Shown here: positions 1 through 7,255 of the stretch, one piece after another
Layout: every line of letters starts with the position of its first letter
Numbering within the stretch: the stretch's first letter is position 1
Notes under the pieces: model-generated
Database searches by the model: none
What the model was told of the DNA's origin: nothing
Seen by the model: the letters and a program-made list of their open reading frames with translations, nothing else
Translations under genes and position numbers: made by a program
Source of the DNA: Methylohalomonas sp964522485
GTDB lineage: Bacteria; Pseudomonadota; Gammaproteobacteria; Methylohalomonadales; Methylohalomonadaceae
NCBI GenBank assembly: GCA_964522485.1
Contig: CAZFUS010000078.1
Span: forward strand, 1 to 12,346
DNA: 12,346 nucleotides
Direction: 5' to 3'

Positions 1-975
1 GCGATGATCGTATTCGCTCAGCGAACTCATGATGCCGAAATCAACCACGATCAGACGTGGTGGAGTACCAGGCTTTGGCTCACTGACAAAGATATTGCCC
101 GGATGCATGTCCGCGTGAAAGAAACTGTCGCGGAACACCATGGTAAAAAACGCCTCGATGCCGGCCTCGGCCAGCCATTTCAGGTCAATGCCCGCAGCCC
201 TGAGTGCTTCAGTATCGCGTACCGGAATGCCGGAGATGCGCTCCATGACCAGCACGTCATGATAGCTCAAATCCCAGTGGATCTCCGGCACGTACAACAC
301 ATCCGAACCAAGAAAGTTGCGCCGCAACTGCGAGGCGCTTGCAGCCTCGCGCAACAGGTCGAGTTCGCCATTCAGGGTTTTTTCGAATTCACGTACGACA
401 TTGGTCGGACGCATGAAGCGACCACCGGGCCAGTAGCGCTCGGCCATTTCCGCAAGCGTGCGGATCAGTCCCAGATCGCGACGTATGGTCTTGCCGATGC
501 CCGGCCGTACGACCTTCACGATCACGCGACGGCCATCCAGCCGGGTGGCCGCATGCACCTGGGCGATGGAAGCCGAGGCCAGCGGTGTTTCATCAAAGTC
601 GCTGAAATGGTCCTCGAGCCGGCCACCCAGCGTGGTCTCGACGATCATGCGTGCACGCACGCCGGAAAAGGGCGGTACGTGATCCTGCAGACGGGAAAAT
701 TCCTGGGCGACATCCACCGGCAACAGATCACGCCGGGTCGACAGCAGCTGACCGAATTTCACATAGATTGGGCCCAGTTCCTCAAGCGTCTGGCGCATGC
801 GCTCGGCACGGCTGCCATGCGCACGCCGCACCCAGTTCCAGGGCAACAGGTAAAACAGAAAGCGGAACGGTCTGAACAGATGCATGGCGAAGACAAGTTC
901 GTCCAGCCCATGCCGGATCAAAACCGCCTGTATGGACAGCAGCCGTAACGCCTGACCCGGCGTTACCAGTCTCAC
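1..975 (-). CDS. ubiB: UbiB, ubiquinone biosynthesis accessory kinase-like protein (3' end cut by window)
   Basis: Member of the UbiB/COQ8/ADCK atypical kinase-like family, needed for ubiquinone synthesis and thought to act as an ATPase that helps membrane-bound Coq intermediates reach the soluble enzymes. Only the first 325 residues are present. The family is about 540 residues long, so the C-terminal part with its membrane segments lies beyond the left edge. Visible family motifs are KFGQ at 73-76 (the KxGQ signature), the Ala-rich loop ASASIAQVH at 133-141, Lys154 in VIVKV, ERISG at 245-249, HADMHPGN at 287-294 and VDFG at 311-314. I chose a GTG start at 975-973 because it forms a GTGA overlap with the ubiJ stop and gives the usual distance to the KxGQ motif. 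The overlap implies translational coupling to ubiJ. Identification is secure; the start is likely but not proven. Confidence 0.95.
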   Translation of the reverse strand, partial: MRLVTPGQALRLLSIQAVLIRHGLDELVFAMHLFRPFRFLFYLLPWNWVRRAHGSRAERMRQTLEELGPIYVKFGQLLSTRRDLLPVDVAQEFSRLQDHVPPFSGVRARMIVETTLGGRLEDHFSDFDETPLASASIAQVHAATRLDGRRVIVKVVRPGIGKTIRRDLGLIRTLAEMAERYWPGGRFMRPTNVVREFEKTLNGELDLLREAASASQLRRNFLGSDVLYVPEIHWDLSYHDVLVMERISGIPVRDTEALRAAGIDLKWLAEAGIEAFFTMVFRDSFFHADMHPGNIFVSEPKPGTPPRLIVVDFGIMSSLSEYDHR

Positions 976-1610
976 GATTCGAACCCCTGTCGTCGCTCCA
1001 GTCGCTGCAGACGCTGACGAGCACGTTCGACGTCATCCCGCAACCGGCTGACGTCGTGGACGAAAGTCTCGATTTCATCGTGCACGGGCAACAGCCGCTT
1101 TTCGTAACGCAGGTAGTCACTAACATCCATCGCCAGGCCGCGGCCGGTCGCCAGCAGATACCGCTGCAGGTCACGGCCCAGGCGTCCCAGCTTGCGCGCC
1201 GGCGTATCGCCGAGGTAGCGGGCCAGCCATTCTTCCCAGTCGATATCGACCCGGCGCAATACGGCCTGCACATGCTGGGCCAGGTGGATGTCGCCGCGCA
1301 CCTCGACATGGCCCTGACTGGCCGGGCTGCCGGAACCCGGCGCCAGCATGCCCAGCAGTGCGCCGGCATGACCACTGACCGTGACATTAACGGCTTCCGG
1401 TTCGGTCAGCGTCAATTTCAGACCATTGCCATGCGGCAGCACGAACAGCCTGAATCCGGGTGGCTTCACTTCGATCGCAATCACCCGACCCTGGAGTTCG
1501 GCCAGTGCCGCCAGCGTCTCCGGATCATGGCGCAGCACGGCATTGAGCGCCGATTGCAGGCCGGCGAGCAGCGGGTTCAGGCCCTGTTGTACGGAGGGTC
1601 GCGGCATCAT
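972..1610 (-). CDS. ubiJ: UbiJ, SCP2-domain ubiquinone biosynthesis accessory factor
   Basis: A 212-residue protein matching UbiJ (about 200 residues in E. coli), a lipid-binding SCP2-fold protein that works with UbiK and the soluble Ubi enzyme complex in aerobic ubiquinone synthesis. The N-terminal 110 or so residues look like the SCP2 domain (around VIAIEVKPPGFRL and VEVRGDIHLAQHVQ). A conserved stretch with DIDWEEWLARYLGD at 122-135 follows, and the C-terminal part from about 165 is charged and heptad-like (EIETFVHDVSRLRDDVERAR), consistent with the coiled coil used for partner binding. The reading frame stays open well upstream into ubiE. I placed the start at the ATG at 1610-1608 because the upstream extension overlaps ubiE in another frame and has no UbiJ-like sequence. 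The ATG shares one base with the ubiE stop (TGATG); a second ATG follows directly. Position between ubiE and ubiB is the standard order. Confidence 0.9.
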   Translation of the reverse strand: MMPRPSVQQGLNPLLAGLQSALNAVLRHDPETLAALAELQGRVIAIEVKPPGFRLFVLPHGNGLKLTLTEPEAVNVTVSGHAGALLGMLAPGSGSPASQGHVEVRGDIHLAQHVQAVLRRVDIDWEEWLARYLGDTPARKLGRLGRDLQRYLLATGRGLAMDVSDYLRYEKRLLPVHDEIETFVHDVSRLRDDVERARQRLQRLERRQGFES

Positions 1611-2359
1611 CAAATCTTGTAGGCGCGATGCAGTGCCACGATACCACCCGCCAGGTTGCTGCAGTCCACATGCCCGAAACCGGCTGTCTGCAGCATGGCC
1701 GTCAGTGTCGCCTGATCGGGATGGCGGCGAATCGATTCGGCCAGATAACGATAGCTGTCGGCGTCTGTCGCAACCCGCTGGCCGAGCCACGGTAAACAGC
1801 GAAAGGAATACGCGTCGTACAGCGGTTCCAGGCTGTGCAGCAGCAGGCGGGAAAATTCGAGCACGACATAAACACCACCATAGCGCAGGCACTGCCAGGC
1901 TGATTTCAGTGCTGCGGGCTGATCGGTGACATTCCGCAGCCCGAACGCGATACAGACACGGTCAAAGCTGCCGGCGGCAAACGGCAGCGACTCAGCGCTC
2001 GCCTGAACATAGTCGATACCCTGCACCCGGCCCTCATCGATCAACCGATCGCGGCCACGCGCCAGCATCGCGGCGTTGATATCACTCATGACCACGCGAC
2101 CACTGTGACCAACCCGGGTGTGGATCAACCGGGTCAGGTCACCGGTACCAGCGGCCAGGTCGAGCACCCGCTGGCCCGGGCGGATGTTGGCCAGGGTTAT
2201 GGCATGACGCTTCCATAGCCGGTGCAGGCCGAATGACATCAGATCATTCATCAAATCATAACTGGGCGCCACCGACTCGAACACAGCGCGCACGCGCCGG
2301 GTTTTCTCCTGGGGGGTAACCTTTTCGAACCCGAAATCCTTATGCCGTGAATCAGTCAT
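1610..2359 (-). CDS. ubiE: UbiE, bifunctional demethylmenaquinone / 2-methoxy-6-polyprenyl-1,4-benzoquinol C-methyltransferase
   Basis: SAM-dependent class I methyltransferase of 249 residues (E. coli 251) that performs the C-methylation step of ubiquinone synthesis and, where present, of menaquinone synthesis. Clear family features are FGFEKV near the N-terminus, VFESVAPSYDLMNDLMS at 27-43, the SAM-binding glycine motif VLDLAAGTGDL at 65-75, the acidic residue after strand 2 in SDI at 92-94, GLRNVTD at 140-146, SYRYLAESIRR at 202-212 and the C-terminal GGIVALHRA at 238-246. The ATG at 2359-2357 overlaps the end of the DUF971 gene by eight bases (ATGACTGA), and the stop shares a base with the ubiJ start, so translation of the three genes is probably linked. 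No separate promoter is visible. Confidence 0.97.
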   Translation of the reverse strand: MTDSRHKDFGFEKVTPQEKTRRVRAVFESVAPSYDLMNDLMSFGLHRLWKRHAITLANIRPGQRVLDLAAGTGDLTRLIHTRVGHSGRVVMSDINAAMLARGRDRLIDEGRVQGIDYVQASAESLPFAAGSFDRVCIAFGLRNVTDQPAALKSAWQCLRYGGVYVVLEFSRLLLHSLEPLYDAYSFRCLPWLGQRVATDADSYRYLAESIRRHPDQATLTAMLQTAGFGHVDCSNLAGGIVALHRAYKI

Positions 2360-2723
2360 CGTTGCGTCTCGTCTGACCCGCCCGCTGCAGGGCAGTCAGA
2401 TACGCCTGCCAGTTGGTTTCATAGTCGCGGCCGAGTTCATACAGATACGACCAGCTGTACAGTCCGGTATTATGGCCGTCATCAAAATGCAGTTTCACGG
2501 CGTAGTTACCGACCGGCTCAACCTGTTCAATGTTCACCTGCTCTTTACCAACCTGCAGCGTCCCCTGTCCCGGACCGTGACCTTTGACATCGGCCGAGGG
2601 TGAATACACGCGCAGATATTCGCAGCTTAATTCGAAATGCGCACCGTCGTCGAAGACGATTTCCAGCACACGCGAGCGCCGGTGCAGCGTGATCAGTTCC
2701 GGATGCGGAGTCGGTTGCGCCAC
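2352..2723 (-). CDS. DUF971 / gamma-butyrobetaine hydroxylase-like N-terminal domain protein
   Basis: A 123-residue single-domain protein of the DUF971 family, which resembles the N-terminal domain of gamma-butyrobetaine hydroxylase. The same domain is found at the C-terminus of some Mrp/HCF101-type iron-sulfur scaffold ATPases, so a link to metal or Fe-S handling has been suggested, but the function of the stand-alone protein is not established. Visible family motifs are LSCEYLRVYSPSAD at 32-45, then GHGPGQ, VEPVGNYAVKLHFDDGHNTG ending at 87, and YSWSYLYELG at 89-98. There is only one cysteine (Cys34), so the four-ligand zinc site of the true hydroxylase is not present as such. The likely start is GTG at 2723-2721; there is no ATG in frame nearby. 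It lies 17 bases after hslU and overlaps ubiE by eight bases, suggesting cotranscription with both. Confidence 0.85.
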   Translation of the reverse strand: MAQPTPHPELITLHRRSRVLEIVFDDGAHFELSCEYLRVYSPSADVKGHGPGQGTLQVGKEQVNIEQVEPVGNYAVKLHFDDGHNTGLYSWSYLYELGRDYETNWQAYLTALQRAGQTRRNDD

Positions 2724-2740
2724 TGTGTGTCCGATAACCG

Positions 2741-4081
2741 CTACAGGATGTAACGGGTCAGATCCTCGTTGCTGGCCAGCTCGCCGAGGCGGTCGTTGAC
2801 ATAGTCGGTATCGACCACGACTGTCTCGCCGCTGTGTTCGCTGGCATGGTAGGAAAGATCCTCGAGCAGGCGCTCCATGACAGTATGCAGCCGTCGTGCC
2901 CCGATGTTTTCGGTTGTCTCATTCACCTGCCAGGCAATTTCGGCGATACGGGCGATCGCCTCAGATTTGAATTCCAGGGTAACACTTTCAGTTGCCAGCA
3001 ACGCGGCATACTGTTCGGTCAGGGACGCACTGGGTTCGGTCAGGATACGCACGAATTCATTCACCCCGAGCGGCTGCAGTTCCACCCGGATCGGTAACCG
3101 GCCCTGCAGCTCCGGGATCAGATCCGAGGGTTTGGCCAGATGGAAAGCGCCGGAGGCGATGAACAGAATATGATCGGTGCGCACCATACCGTACTTCGTT
3201 GAGACCGTGCTGCCCTCGATGAGTGGCAGCAAATCGCGCTGTACCCCTTCACGCGAAACGTCCGGACTGCTCTGTTCGGAGCGGCCGGTGATCTTGTCGA
3301 TCTCATCCAGAAACACCAGACCGCTCTGTTCGACCTTTTCGATCGCGCGCGCCTTGATATCGTCCTCATTAACCAGCTTGGCTGCCTCTTCTTCGGTCAG
3401 CAGCTTGAGGGCATCCTTGACCTTGAGACGCCGCACCTTTTTGTGGCCGCCACCGACATTCTGGAACATCTGCTGAAGCTGGCTGGTCATCTCCTCCATG
3501 CCGGGCGGCGCCATGATTTCCACACCCATCTGCGGCATGCTCAGCTCGGCATCGATCTCCTTGTCGTCGAGTTCACCGGCGCGCAGCTTGCTGCGGAATT
3601 TCTCCCGGGCCGGACTGTTCTCGCTTTCAACCTGGGTGTTATCGATGTCGTTACCGTAACTGCGGGCGCGCGGCAGCAGAATATCGAGCACGCGCGCCTC
3701 GGCAGCCTCGCGGGCGCGGTCGCGGACCTTGTCCATTTCATCTTCACGCGTCATCTTGGCGGCGGCGTCCACCAGATCGCGGACGATCGATTCCACGTCA
3801 CGGCCGACGTAACCGACTTCGGTAAACTTGCTTGCCTCCACCTTGATGAACGGTGCCTGAGCCAGTCGCGCCAGACGCCGGGCAATCTCGGTCTTGCCAA
3901 CACCAGTCGGGCCGATCATCAAAATGTTCTTGGGTGTGATCTCGTTGCGCAGAGCCACATCGACCTGACTGCGGCGCCAGCGATTCCGCAACGCGATGGC
4001 AACGGCACGCTTGGCATCGTCCTGGCCGATAATATGTTTGTCGAGTTCGCTGACAATGCGTTGCGGTGTCAATTCCTTCAT
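2741..4081 (-). CDS. hslU: HslU (ClpY), AAA+ unfoldase ATPase of the HslUV protease
   Basis: Hexameric AAA+ ATPase of 446 residues (E. coli 443) that recognises, unfolds and threads cytoplasmic substrates into HslV. The N-terminus carries the family signature IVSELDKHIIGQ at 9-20. Other features are Walker A GPTGVGKT at 57-64, the pore-loop motif GYVG at 90-93, a charged intermediate (I) domain at roughly 110-235, Walker B VFLDEID at 256-262, the arginine-finger region ELQGRLP at 324-330, sensor-2 GARR at 394-397 and the C-terminal LTRYIL, whose tail inserts into HslV to activate it. The ATG at 4081-4079 matches the family N-terminus. An AGGA lies about 14 bases upstream, which is rather far for a ribosome binding site. 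The gene follows hslV after a 69-base gap. Confidence 0.98.
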   Translation of the reverse strand: MKELTPQRIVSELDKHIIGQDDAKRAVAIALRNRWRRSQVDVALRNEITPKNILMIGPTGVGKTEIARRLARLAQAPFIKVEASKFTEVGYVGRDVESIVRDLVDAAAKMTREDEMDKVRDRAREAAEARVLDILLPRARSYGNDIDNTQVESENSPAREKFRSKLRAGELDDKEIDAELSMPQMGVEIMAPPGMEEMTSQLQQMFQNVGGGHKKVRRLKVKDALKLLTEEEAAKLVNEDDIKARAIEKVEQSGLVFLDEIDKITGRSEQSSPDVSREGVQRDLLPLIEGSTVSTKYGMVRTDHILFIASGAFHLAKPSDLIPELQGRLPIRVELQPLGVNEFVRILTEPSASLTEQYAALLATESVTLEFKSEAIARIAEIAWQVNETTENIGARRLHTVMERLLEDLSYHASEHSGETVVVDTDYVNDRLGELASNEDLTRYIL

Positions 4082-4132
4082 AAACTGATAATCAATCCTG
4101 CTTTTTGATGTAATGAGTCGACGGGCAAGTCG

Positions 4133-4147
4133 GTTATCGACGATAAC
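4133..4147. repeat. Short palindrome in the hslV-hslU gap
   Basis: GTTATCG (4133-4139) and CGATAAC (4141-4147) are exact inverted copies around a single central base, lying three bases downstream of the hslV stop. As RNA this would be a six-pair stem with a three-base loop. It sits in the 69-base spacer before hslU, has no following T-run, and could be a weak attenuating or processing hairpin, a protein-binding palindrome, or chance. Confidence 0.4.
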
Positions 4148-4150
4148 GGG

Positions 4151-4693
4151 CTATTCGCTGCTCAGCTGCTCGATGGTCAACTGGTGATTGGTATAAATGC
4201 AGATATCGGCAGCGATATTCAGTGCCGTCTCGACTATAGCCGGTGCCGTCAATTCGGTATGTCTGAGCAGGGCCCGTGCCGCAGCCAGTGCGTAGCCGCT
4301 GCCGGAGCCGATAGCCATGATATTGTCCTCGGGCTCGATGACGTCACCGTTGCCGGAAATCAGTAAAGAACTGTGCGCATCGGCGACACACAGCATCGCC
4401 TCCAGTCGGCGCAGCATGCGATCGGTACGCCAGTCCTTGGCGAGCTCCACGGCCGCGCGGGTCAGCTGGCCCTGGTGCTTTTCCAGTTTGCCCTCGAAGC
4501 GTTCGAACAGGGTGAAGGCATCCGCGGTGCCGCCGGCGAAACCGGCGAGAACCTTTTCGTGATAGAGGCGCCGCACCTTGCGGGCGTTGCCTTTCATGAC
4601 GGTGTCGCCCAGCGAGACCTGACCGTCACCGCCCAGCGCAACGCGATCGTCCCGGCGCACAGAGAGAATAGTGGTGGCGTGGGGCTGTTTCAC
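4151..4693 (-). CDS. hslV: HslV (ClpQ), threonine peptidase subunit of the HslUV protease
   Basis: Proteasome beta-type peptidase subunit of 180 residues, forming the dodecameric chamber that HslU feeds. The mature enzyme needs an N-terminal threonine. Here the conserved TTILSVRR begins at residue 7, after a short leader MKQPHA, whereas E. coli HslV begins Met-Thr-Thr. Taking Thr7 as mature Thr1, the other active-site residues fall in place: Asp23 (Asp17) in GGDGQ and Lys39 (Lys33) in GNARKVRR. AGFAGGTADAFTLFERFE and KDWRTDRMLRRLEAM are strongly conserved, as is ICIYTN near the C-terminus. The start is GTG at 4693-4691, since no ATG is available in frame near the conserved N-terminus. No good Shine-Dalgarno lies at normal spacing. 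hslU follows directly. Confidence 0.96.
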   Translation of the reverse strand: MKQPHATTILSVRRDDRVALGGDGQVSLGDTVMKGNARKVRRLYHEKVLAGFAGGTADAFTLFERFEGKLEKHQGQLTRAAVELAKDWRTDRMLRRLEAMLCVADAHSSLLISGNGDVIEPEDNIMAIGSGSGYALAAARALLRHTELTAPAIVETALNIAADICIYTNHQLTIEQLSSE

Positions 4694-4730
4694 TTTGGCA
4701 GAGATTTCCAGTTACAGACTTGAACGCGGC

Positions 4731-4760
4731 ATTTTACACGATGCGGCCGGACTCAGTCTT
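4731..4760 (-). promoter_or_regulatory. Weak candidate promoter in the xerC-hslV gap
   Basis: The 59-base gap before hslV contains TAAAAT (4736-4731 on the minus strand, five of six to the -10 consensus), with AAGACT (4760-4755, three of six to -35) 18 bases upstream. It is placed correctly to drive hslVU, but the -35 is poor. I find no convincing heat-shock sigma-32 element on this strand, although hslVU is heat-shock controlled in E. coli. Confidence 0.2.
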
Positions 4761-5676
4761 TGCCGGTCTCCTTGCGCCCGGAACGGCGCTGGGCACGGGC
4801 ACGGGGATGCGCGGCATCATATACCCGGGCCAGATGCTGGAAGTCCAGATGGGTGTAGATCTGGGTCGTACCGATATCCGCATGGCCCAGGAGTTCCTGC
4901 ACGGCGCGCAGATCACCGCTGGATTCCAGCAGATGACTGGCAAATGAATGGCGCAGCATATGCGGATGAACGTGCAGCGGCAGACCCTGGCGGATCGCCC
5001 AGCCACGCAGCCGCTGTTGAATGGCCCGGGGGCTCAGCCGCCGGCCGCGCCGGCCGATAAACACGGCAGTCTCAGCGGCAGATGCCATCTGCGCACGCGT
5101 CTTGAACCACTCGCCCAGGGCGCGGCAGGCATATCGGCCCAGCGGCACGCTGCGCTGCTTACTGCCCTTGCCAACCACCGTCACTACTGCATCGGTCAGA
5201 TCGAGCTGGTCGCAGTCCAGTCCGGCAAGCTCGGATAGCCGCAGCCCGGACGAATAGAACAGCTCCAGCATGGCCCGATCACGCAACGCCAGCGGATCGT
5301 CGCCATCGATTTCCACCAGCTGCCTGGCCTGATCGGCATCCAGTACCCGGGGCAGACGCCGCGGCGATTTCGGCAGCTGTAGCCCGCGGGTCGGATCATG
5401 ACCAATGACACGTTCCTCGATCAGATAGCGCAGGAAGGATCGCAGAGCCGACAGATTACGCTGCAGTGTCCGGCCACCGATACCCTGACGGTGACGCCAG
5501 GTGACAAAACCGCGTACGGCCTGTGAATCCAGATCGCGCCAATGGTCGATGGCAGCACTGTCACAATACTGAACGAACCGCTCCAGATCGCGGCGGTAGT
5601 CGCGCCGGGTCTGCGCGGATAAATGCTGGAGCCGATCATAGTAGCATTGCAGCTGTGCCTGTGATTCGTTATCCAT
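4753..5676 (-). CDS. xerC: XerC, tyrosine recombinase for chromosome dimer resolution
   Basis: Tyrosine site-specific recombinase of 307 residues (E. coli 298) that acts with XerD at the dif site, under FtsK control, to resolve chromosome dimers. The N-terminal SAM-like DNA-binding domain covers about residues 5-95 (TRRDYRRDLERFVQYC, GRTLQRNLSALRSFLRYL). The catalytic domain shows the full set: Arg146 in SSGLRLSEL, Lys170 in VVGKGSKQR, His239 and Arg242 in HPHMLRHSFASH, His265 in LLGHADIGTTQ and the nucleophile Tyr274 in IYTHLD. The C-terminal 20 residues form a basic tail. XerC rather than XerD or an integrase is favoured by the neighbours dapF and the DUF484 gene, the standard arrangement in gammaproteobacteria, and by the lack of any mobile-element genes. 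The ATG at 5676-5674 lies 12 bases after the DUF484 stop. Confidence 0.95.
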   Translation of the reverse strand: MDNESQAQLQCYYDRLQHLSAQTRRDYRRDLERFVQYCDSAAIDHWRDLDSQAVRGFVTWRHRQGIGGRTLQRNLSALRSFLRYLIEERVIGHDPTRGLQLPKSPRRLPRVLDADQARQLVEIDGDDPLALRDRAMLELFYSSGLRLSELAGLDCDQLDLTDAVVTVVGKGSKQRSVPLGRYACRALGEWFKTRAQMASAAETAVFIGRRGRRLSPRAIQQRLRGWAIRQGLPLHVHPHMLRHSFASHLLESSGDLRAVQELLGHADIGTTQIYTHLDFQHLARVYDAAHPRARAQRRSGRKETGKD

Positions 5677-5688
5677 AATACCGATATA

Positions 5689-6393
5689 TCATCGCGCCGG
5701 AATGACCCAGGGTTTCAGGATCAGACTGAGGATTTCGCCGAGGTTGGACAACAGGTCAACACCCATCCCCGGCTGGAAGCGCCGGCCATCGACACTGCCG
5801 ATTGCCATCACCCCGCTCCAGTCGTCGCCCTGTAACGGCACCATCACCCATGACTGCATGGCCGCGCCTTCATCACCGAAAATGTACGCATGCTGTTCAG
5901 CGTTCAGCGGACCGCACACCGGTTTGGCCTGATTGATGATTTCAGCGAATAACAACCGGCCGTCGGCTGCCTGACCCTGGAACTCATCGATCTTGTCCGT
6001 CACTGTCGCGGATGGCTCAGCAAACAGCTTCACAACGGCGAAATCGGCATTGAAATTCTTGCGCAGATTTTTATACAGCGTAACGAAAATCTCCTGAGGG
6101 GTTTGCGCATCCATCAGCGTCAGCGCCAGCATGTGCATACGCCGTGCAAGCTCCTCGTTGGCTCGCGCAATATCGACCAGTTCATCGAGTTTCTGCCGGT
6201 GGCGTTCGTTCTGTTCGCGCAGCAGACTCATCTGCCGTTCCACCAGCGAGACGGCATCACCGCTGGGATGCGGAATATGCAACTGGGTCAGGAGATCGGG
6301 ATGTTGATTAAAAAATTCCGGATTCCGGCGCAGAAAATCAATAACCCATTCGGCGCTGGCTGGTGCGGCTGTTTTTGGATCGTCGTCACTCAT
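5689..6393 (-). CDS. DUF484 family protein (YigA-like), GAF-like fold
   Basis: A 234-residue DUF484 protein, the usual passenger between dapF and xerC (yigA in E. coli). Its function is not established. The N-terminal part has the family signature WVIDFLRRNPEFFNQHPDLL at 16-35 followed by IPHPSGDAVSLVERQ at 40-54. A helical, charged segment at 50-90 (LREQNERHRQKLDEL) looks able to form a coiled coil, and residues from about 100 to 228 resemble a GAF-type sensory fold (FNADFAVVKLF, SWVMVPLQ, GVMAIGSVDGRRF). I used the ATG at 6393-6391, which gives an ATGA overlap with the dapF stop. The frame stays open to an ATG at 6441, but the extra 16 residues overlap dapF and are not family-like. Tight coupling to dapF and xerC suggests coexpression only; it does not reveal the role. 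Confidence 0.9.
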   Translation of the reverse strand: MSDDDPKTAAPASAEWVIDFLRRNPEFFNQHPDLLTQLHIPHPSGDAVSLVERQMSLLREQNERHRQKLDELVDIARANEELARRMHMLALTLMDAQTPQEIFVTLYKNLRKNFNADFAVVKLFAEPSATVTDKIDEFQGQAADGRLLFAEIINQAKPVCGPLNAEQHAYIFGDEGAAMQSWVMVPLQGDDWSGVMAIGSVDGRRFQPGMGVDLLSNLGEILSLILKPWVIPAR

Positions 6394-7220
6394 AATTCTA
6401 TGCTGCCCTGATACACGAATTCGGCCGGTCCGGTCATCCATACCGGTTCGCCTTCACCCGACCAGCGAACCTGCAGGCCTCCGCCCGGCAGATCGACACT
6501 GACTTCGATATCCAGCCGGCCGGCCTGTATGCCGGTCACCACGGCGGCGCAGGCACCTGTGCCGCAGGCCAGTGTCTCACCGACACCACGTTCATACACA
6601 CGCAGACGGATGCGGCCGCGGTCGATGATCTGCATGAACCCGACATTGACGCCTTTCGGAAACACTGACTGCTGCTGAATCAAGGGCCCGAGTGTGCCGA
6701 CCGGCGCGCGATCGACATCCGCGACTTCCAGAACGGCATGCGGATTACCCATCGATACGGCACGAAATTCAACAGGCTCCTGTTCCAGTGACAGGGAATA
6801 AAGCGGCATACGGTCCCCGGCCTTGAACGGAATGCGCGCCGGTTCGAACTCGGGGACCCCCATGTTAACGCGGACCTGGTGGCCCGACTCCGGATATAAT
6901 TTGATCAGACCCGCCGCGGTATCAACCACAACCTCGGCATGATCCGCCAAACCGTTTTCATGCAGGTAACGCGCGACACAACGAGCGCCATTACCGCACT
7001 GCTCCACTTCGCGCCCATCATGATTGAAGATGCGGTAATGGACATGGGCATTGGAACGACCGGGCGGTTCCAGCAGCAATACCTGATCGCAGCCAACCCC
7101 GTAACGCCTGTCCGCCAGCCGCCGGATCTGTTCGCTCGTGAACTCGACAGGCCGTGAACGCGCGTCGACCAGGACAAAGTCGTTGCCGAGGCCCTGCATT
7201 TTTGTGAATTCGATACGCAT
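6390..7220 (-). CDS. dapF: DapF, diaminopimelate epimerase
   Basis: PLP-independent epimerase of 276 residues (E. coli 274) converting LL- to meso-diaminopimelate, used for lysine and as the peptidoglycan cross-linking residue. It has the family N-terminus FTKMQGLGNDFVLVD at 5-19 and the two active-site cysteine motifs, EQCGNGARC (Cys75) and ETLACGTGAC (Cys219). The substrate-binding segments NHDGREVE at 66-73, GNPH at 158-161, NVGFMQI at 192-198 and RVYERGVGE at 207-215 are all intact. The start is ATG at 7220-7218, fixed by the conserved N-terminus even though I see no strong Shine-Dalgarno. The gene is preceded by a 67-base gap and runs into the DUF484 gene with an ATGA overlap. In E. coli a small lipoprotein gene precedes dapF; here a mechanosensitive channel gene does. 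Confidence 0.97.
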   Translation of the reverse strand: MRIEFTKMQGLGNDFVLVDARSRPVEFTSEQIRRLADRRYGVGCDQVLLLEPPGRSNAHVHYRIFNHDGREVEQCGNGARCVARYLHENGLADHAEVVVDTAAGLIKLYPESGHQVRVNMGVPEFEPARIPFKAGDRMPLYSLSLEQEPVEFRAVSMGNPHAVLEVADVDRAPVGTLGPLIQQQSVFPKGVNVGFMQIIDRGRIRLRVYERGVGETLACGTGACAAVVTGIQAGRLDIEVSVDLPGGGLQVRWSGEGEPVWMTGPAEFVYQGSIEL

Positions 7221-7226
7221 ACAGCC

Positions 7227-7255
7227 AGATTACCGCCACGGTGGGTAACTGGCAA
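7227..7255 (-). promoter_or_regulatory. Weak candidate sigma-70 promoter upstream of dapF
   Basis: On the minus strand TTGCCA (7255-7250, five of six to the -35 consensus) lies 17 bases before TAATCT (7232-7227, only three of six to the -10 consensus). The spacing is ideal but the -10 is poor, and transcription would begin very close to the dapF ATG, leaving almost no leader. An imperfect inverted repeat (TTAC...CCAC/GTGG...GTAA, 7230-7248) overlaps the spacer. This is a suggestion only. Confidence 0.18.

Noticed and set aside
4..948. Plus-strand open frame (314 codons) at the left edge
   Set aside because: The minus strand here encodes UbiB with all its catalytic motifs, so the plus-strand frame is a shadow.
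1611..1892. N-terminal extension of ubiJ to an ATG at 1892
   Set aside because: The extra 94 residues lie entirely over ubiE in another frame and do not resemble UbiJ, whose usual length matches the start at 1610.
4719..4724. CTTGAA resembling a sigma-32 -35 element near hslV
   Set aside because: It is on the plus strand, pointing away from hslV, and lacks a CCCAT-type -10 at the right distance.
4753..5676. Tyrosine recombinase as evidence of an integrated mobile element
   Set aside because: The neighbours are the standard dapF-DUF484-xerC set, there are no attachment repeats or phage genes, and base composition does not shift, so it is the housekeeping XerC.
6394..6441. Upstream ATG for the DUF484 gene at 6441
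   Set aside because: It would add 16 residues inside dapF with no family similarity; the ATGA junction at 6393 gives a normal DUF484 N-terminus.
7230..7248. Inverted repeat after the channel gene as an intrinsic terminator
   Set aside because: The stem is imperfect and no T-run follows on the minus strand.
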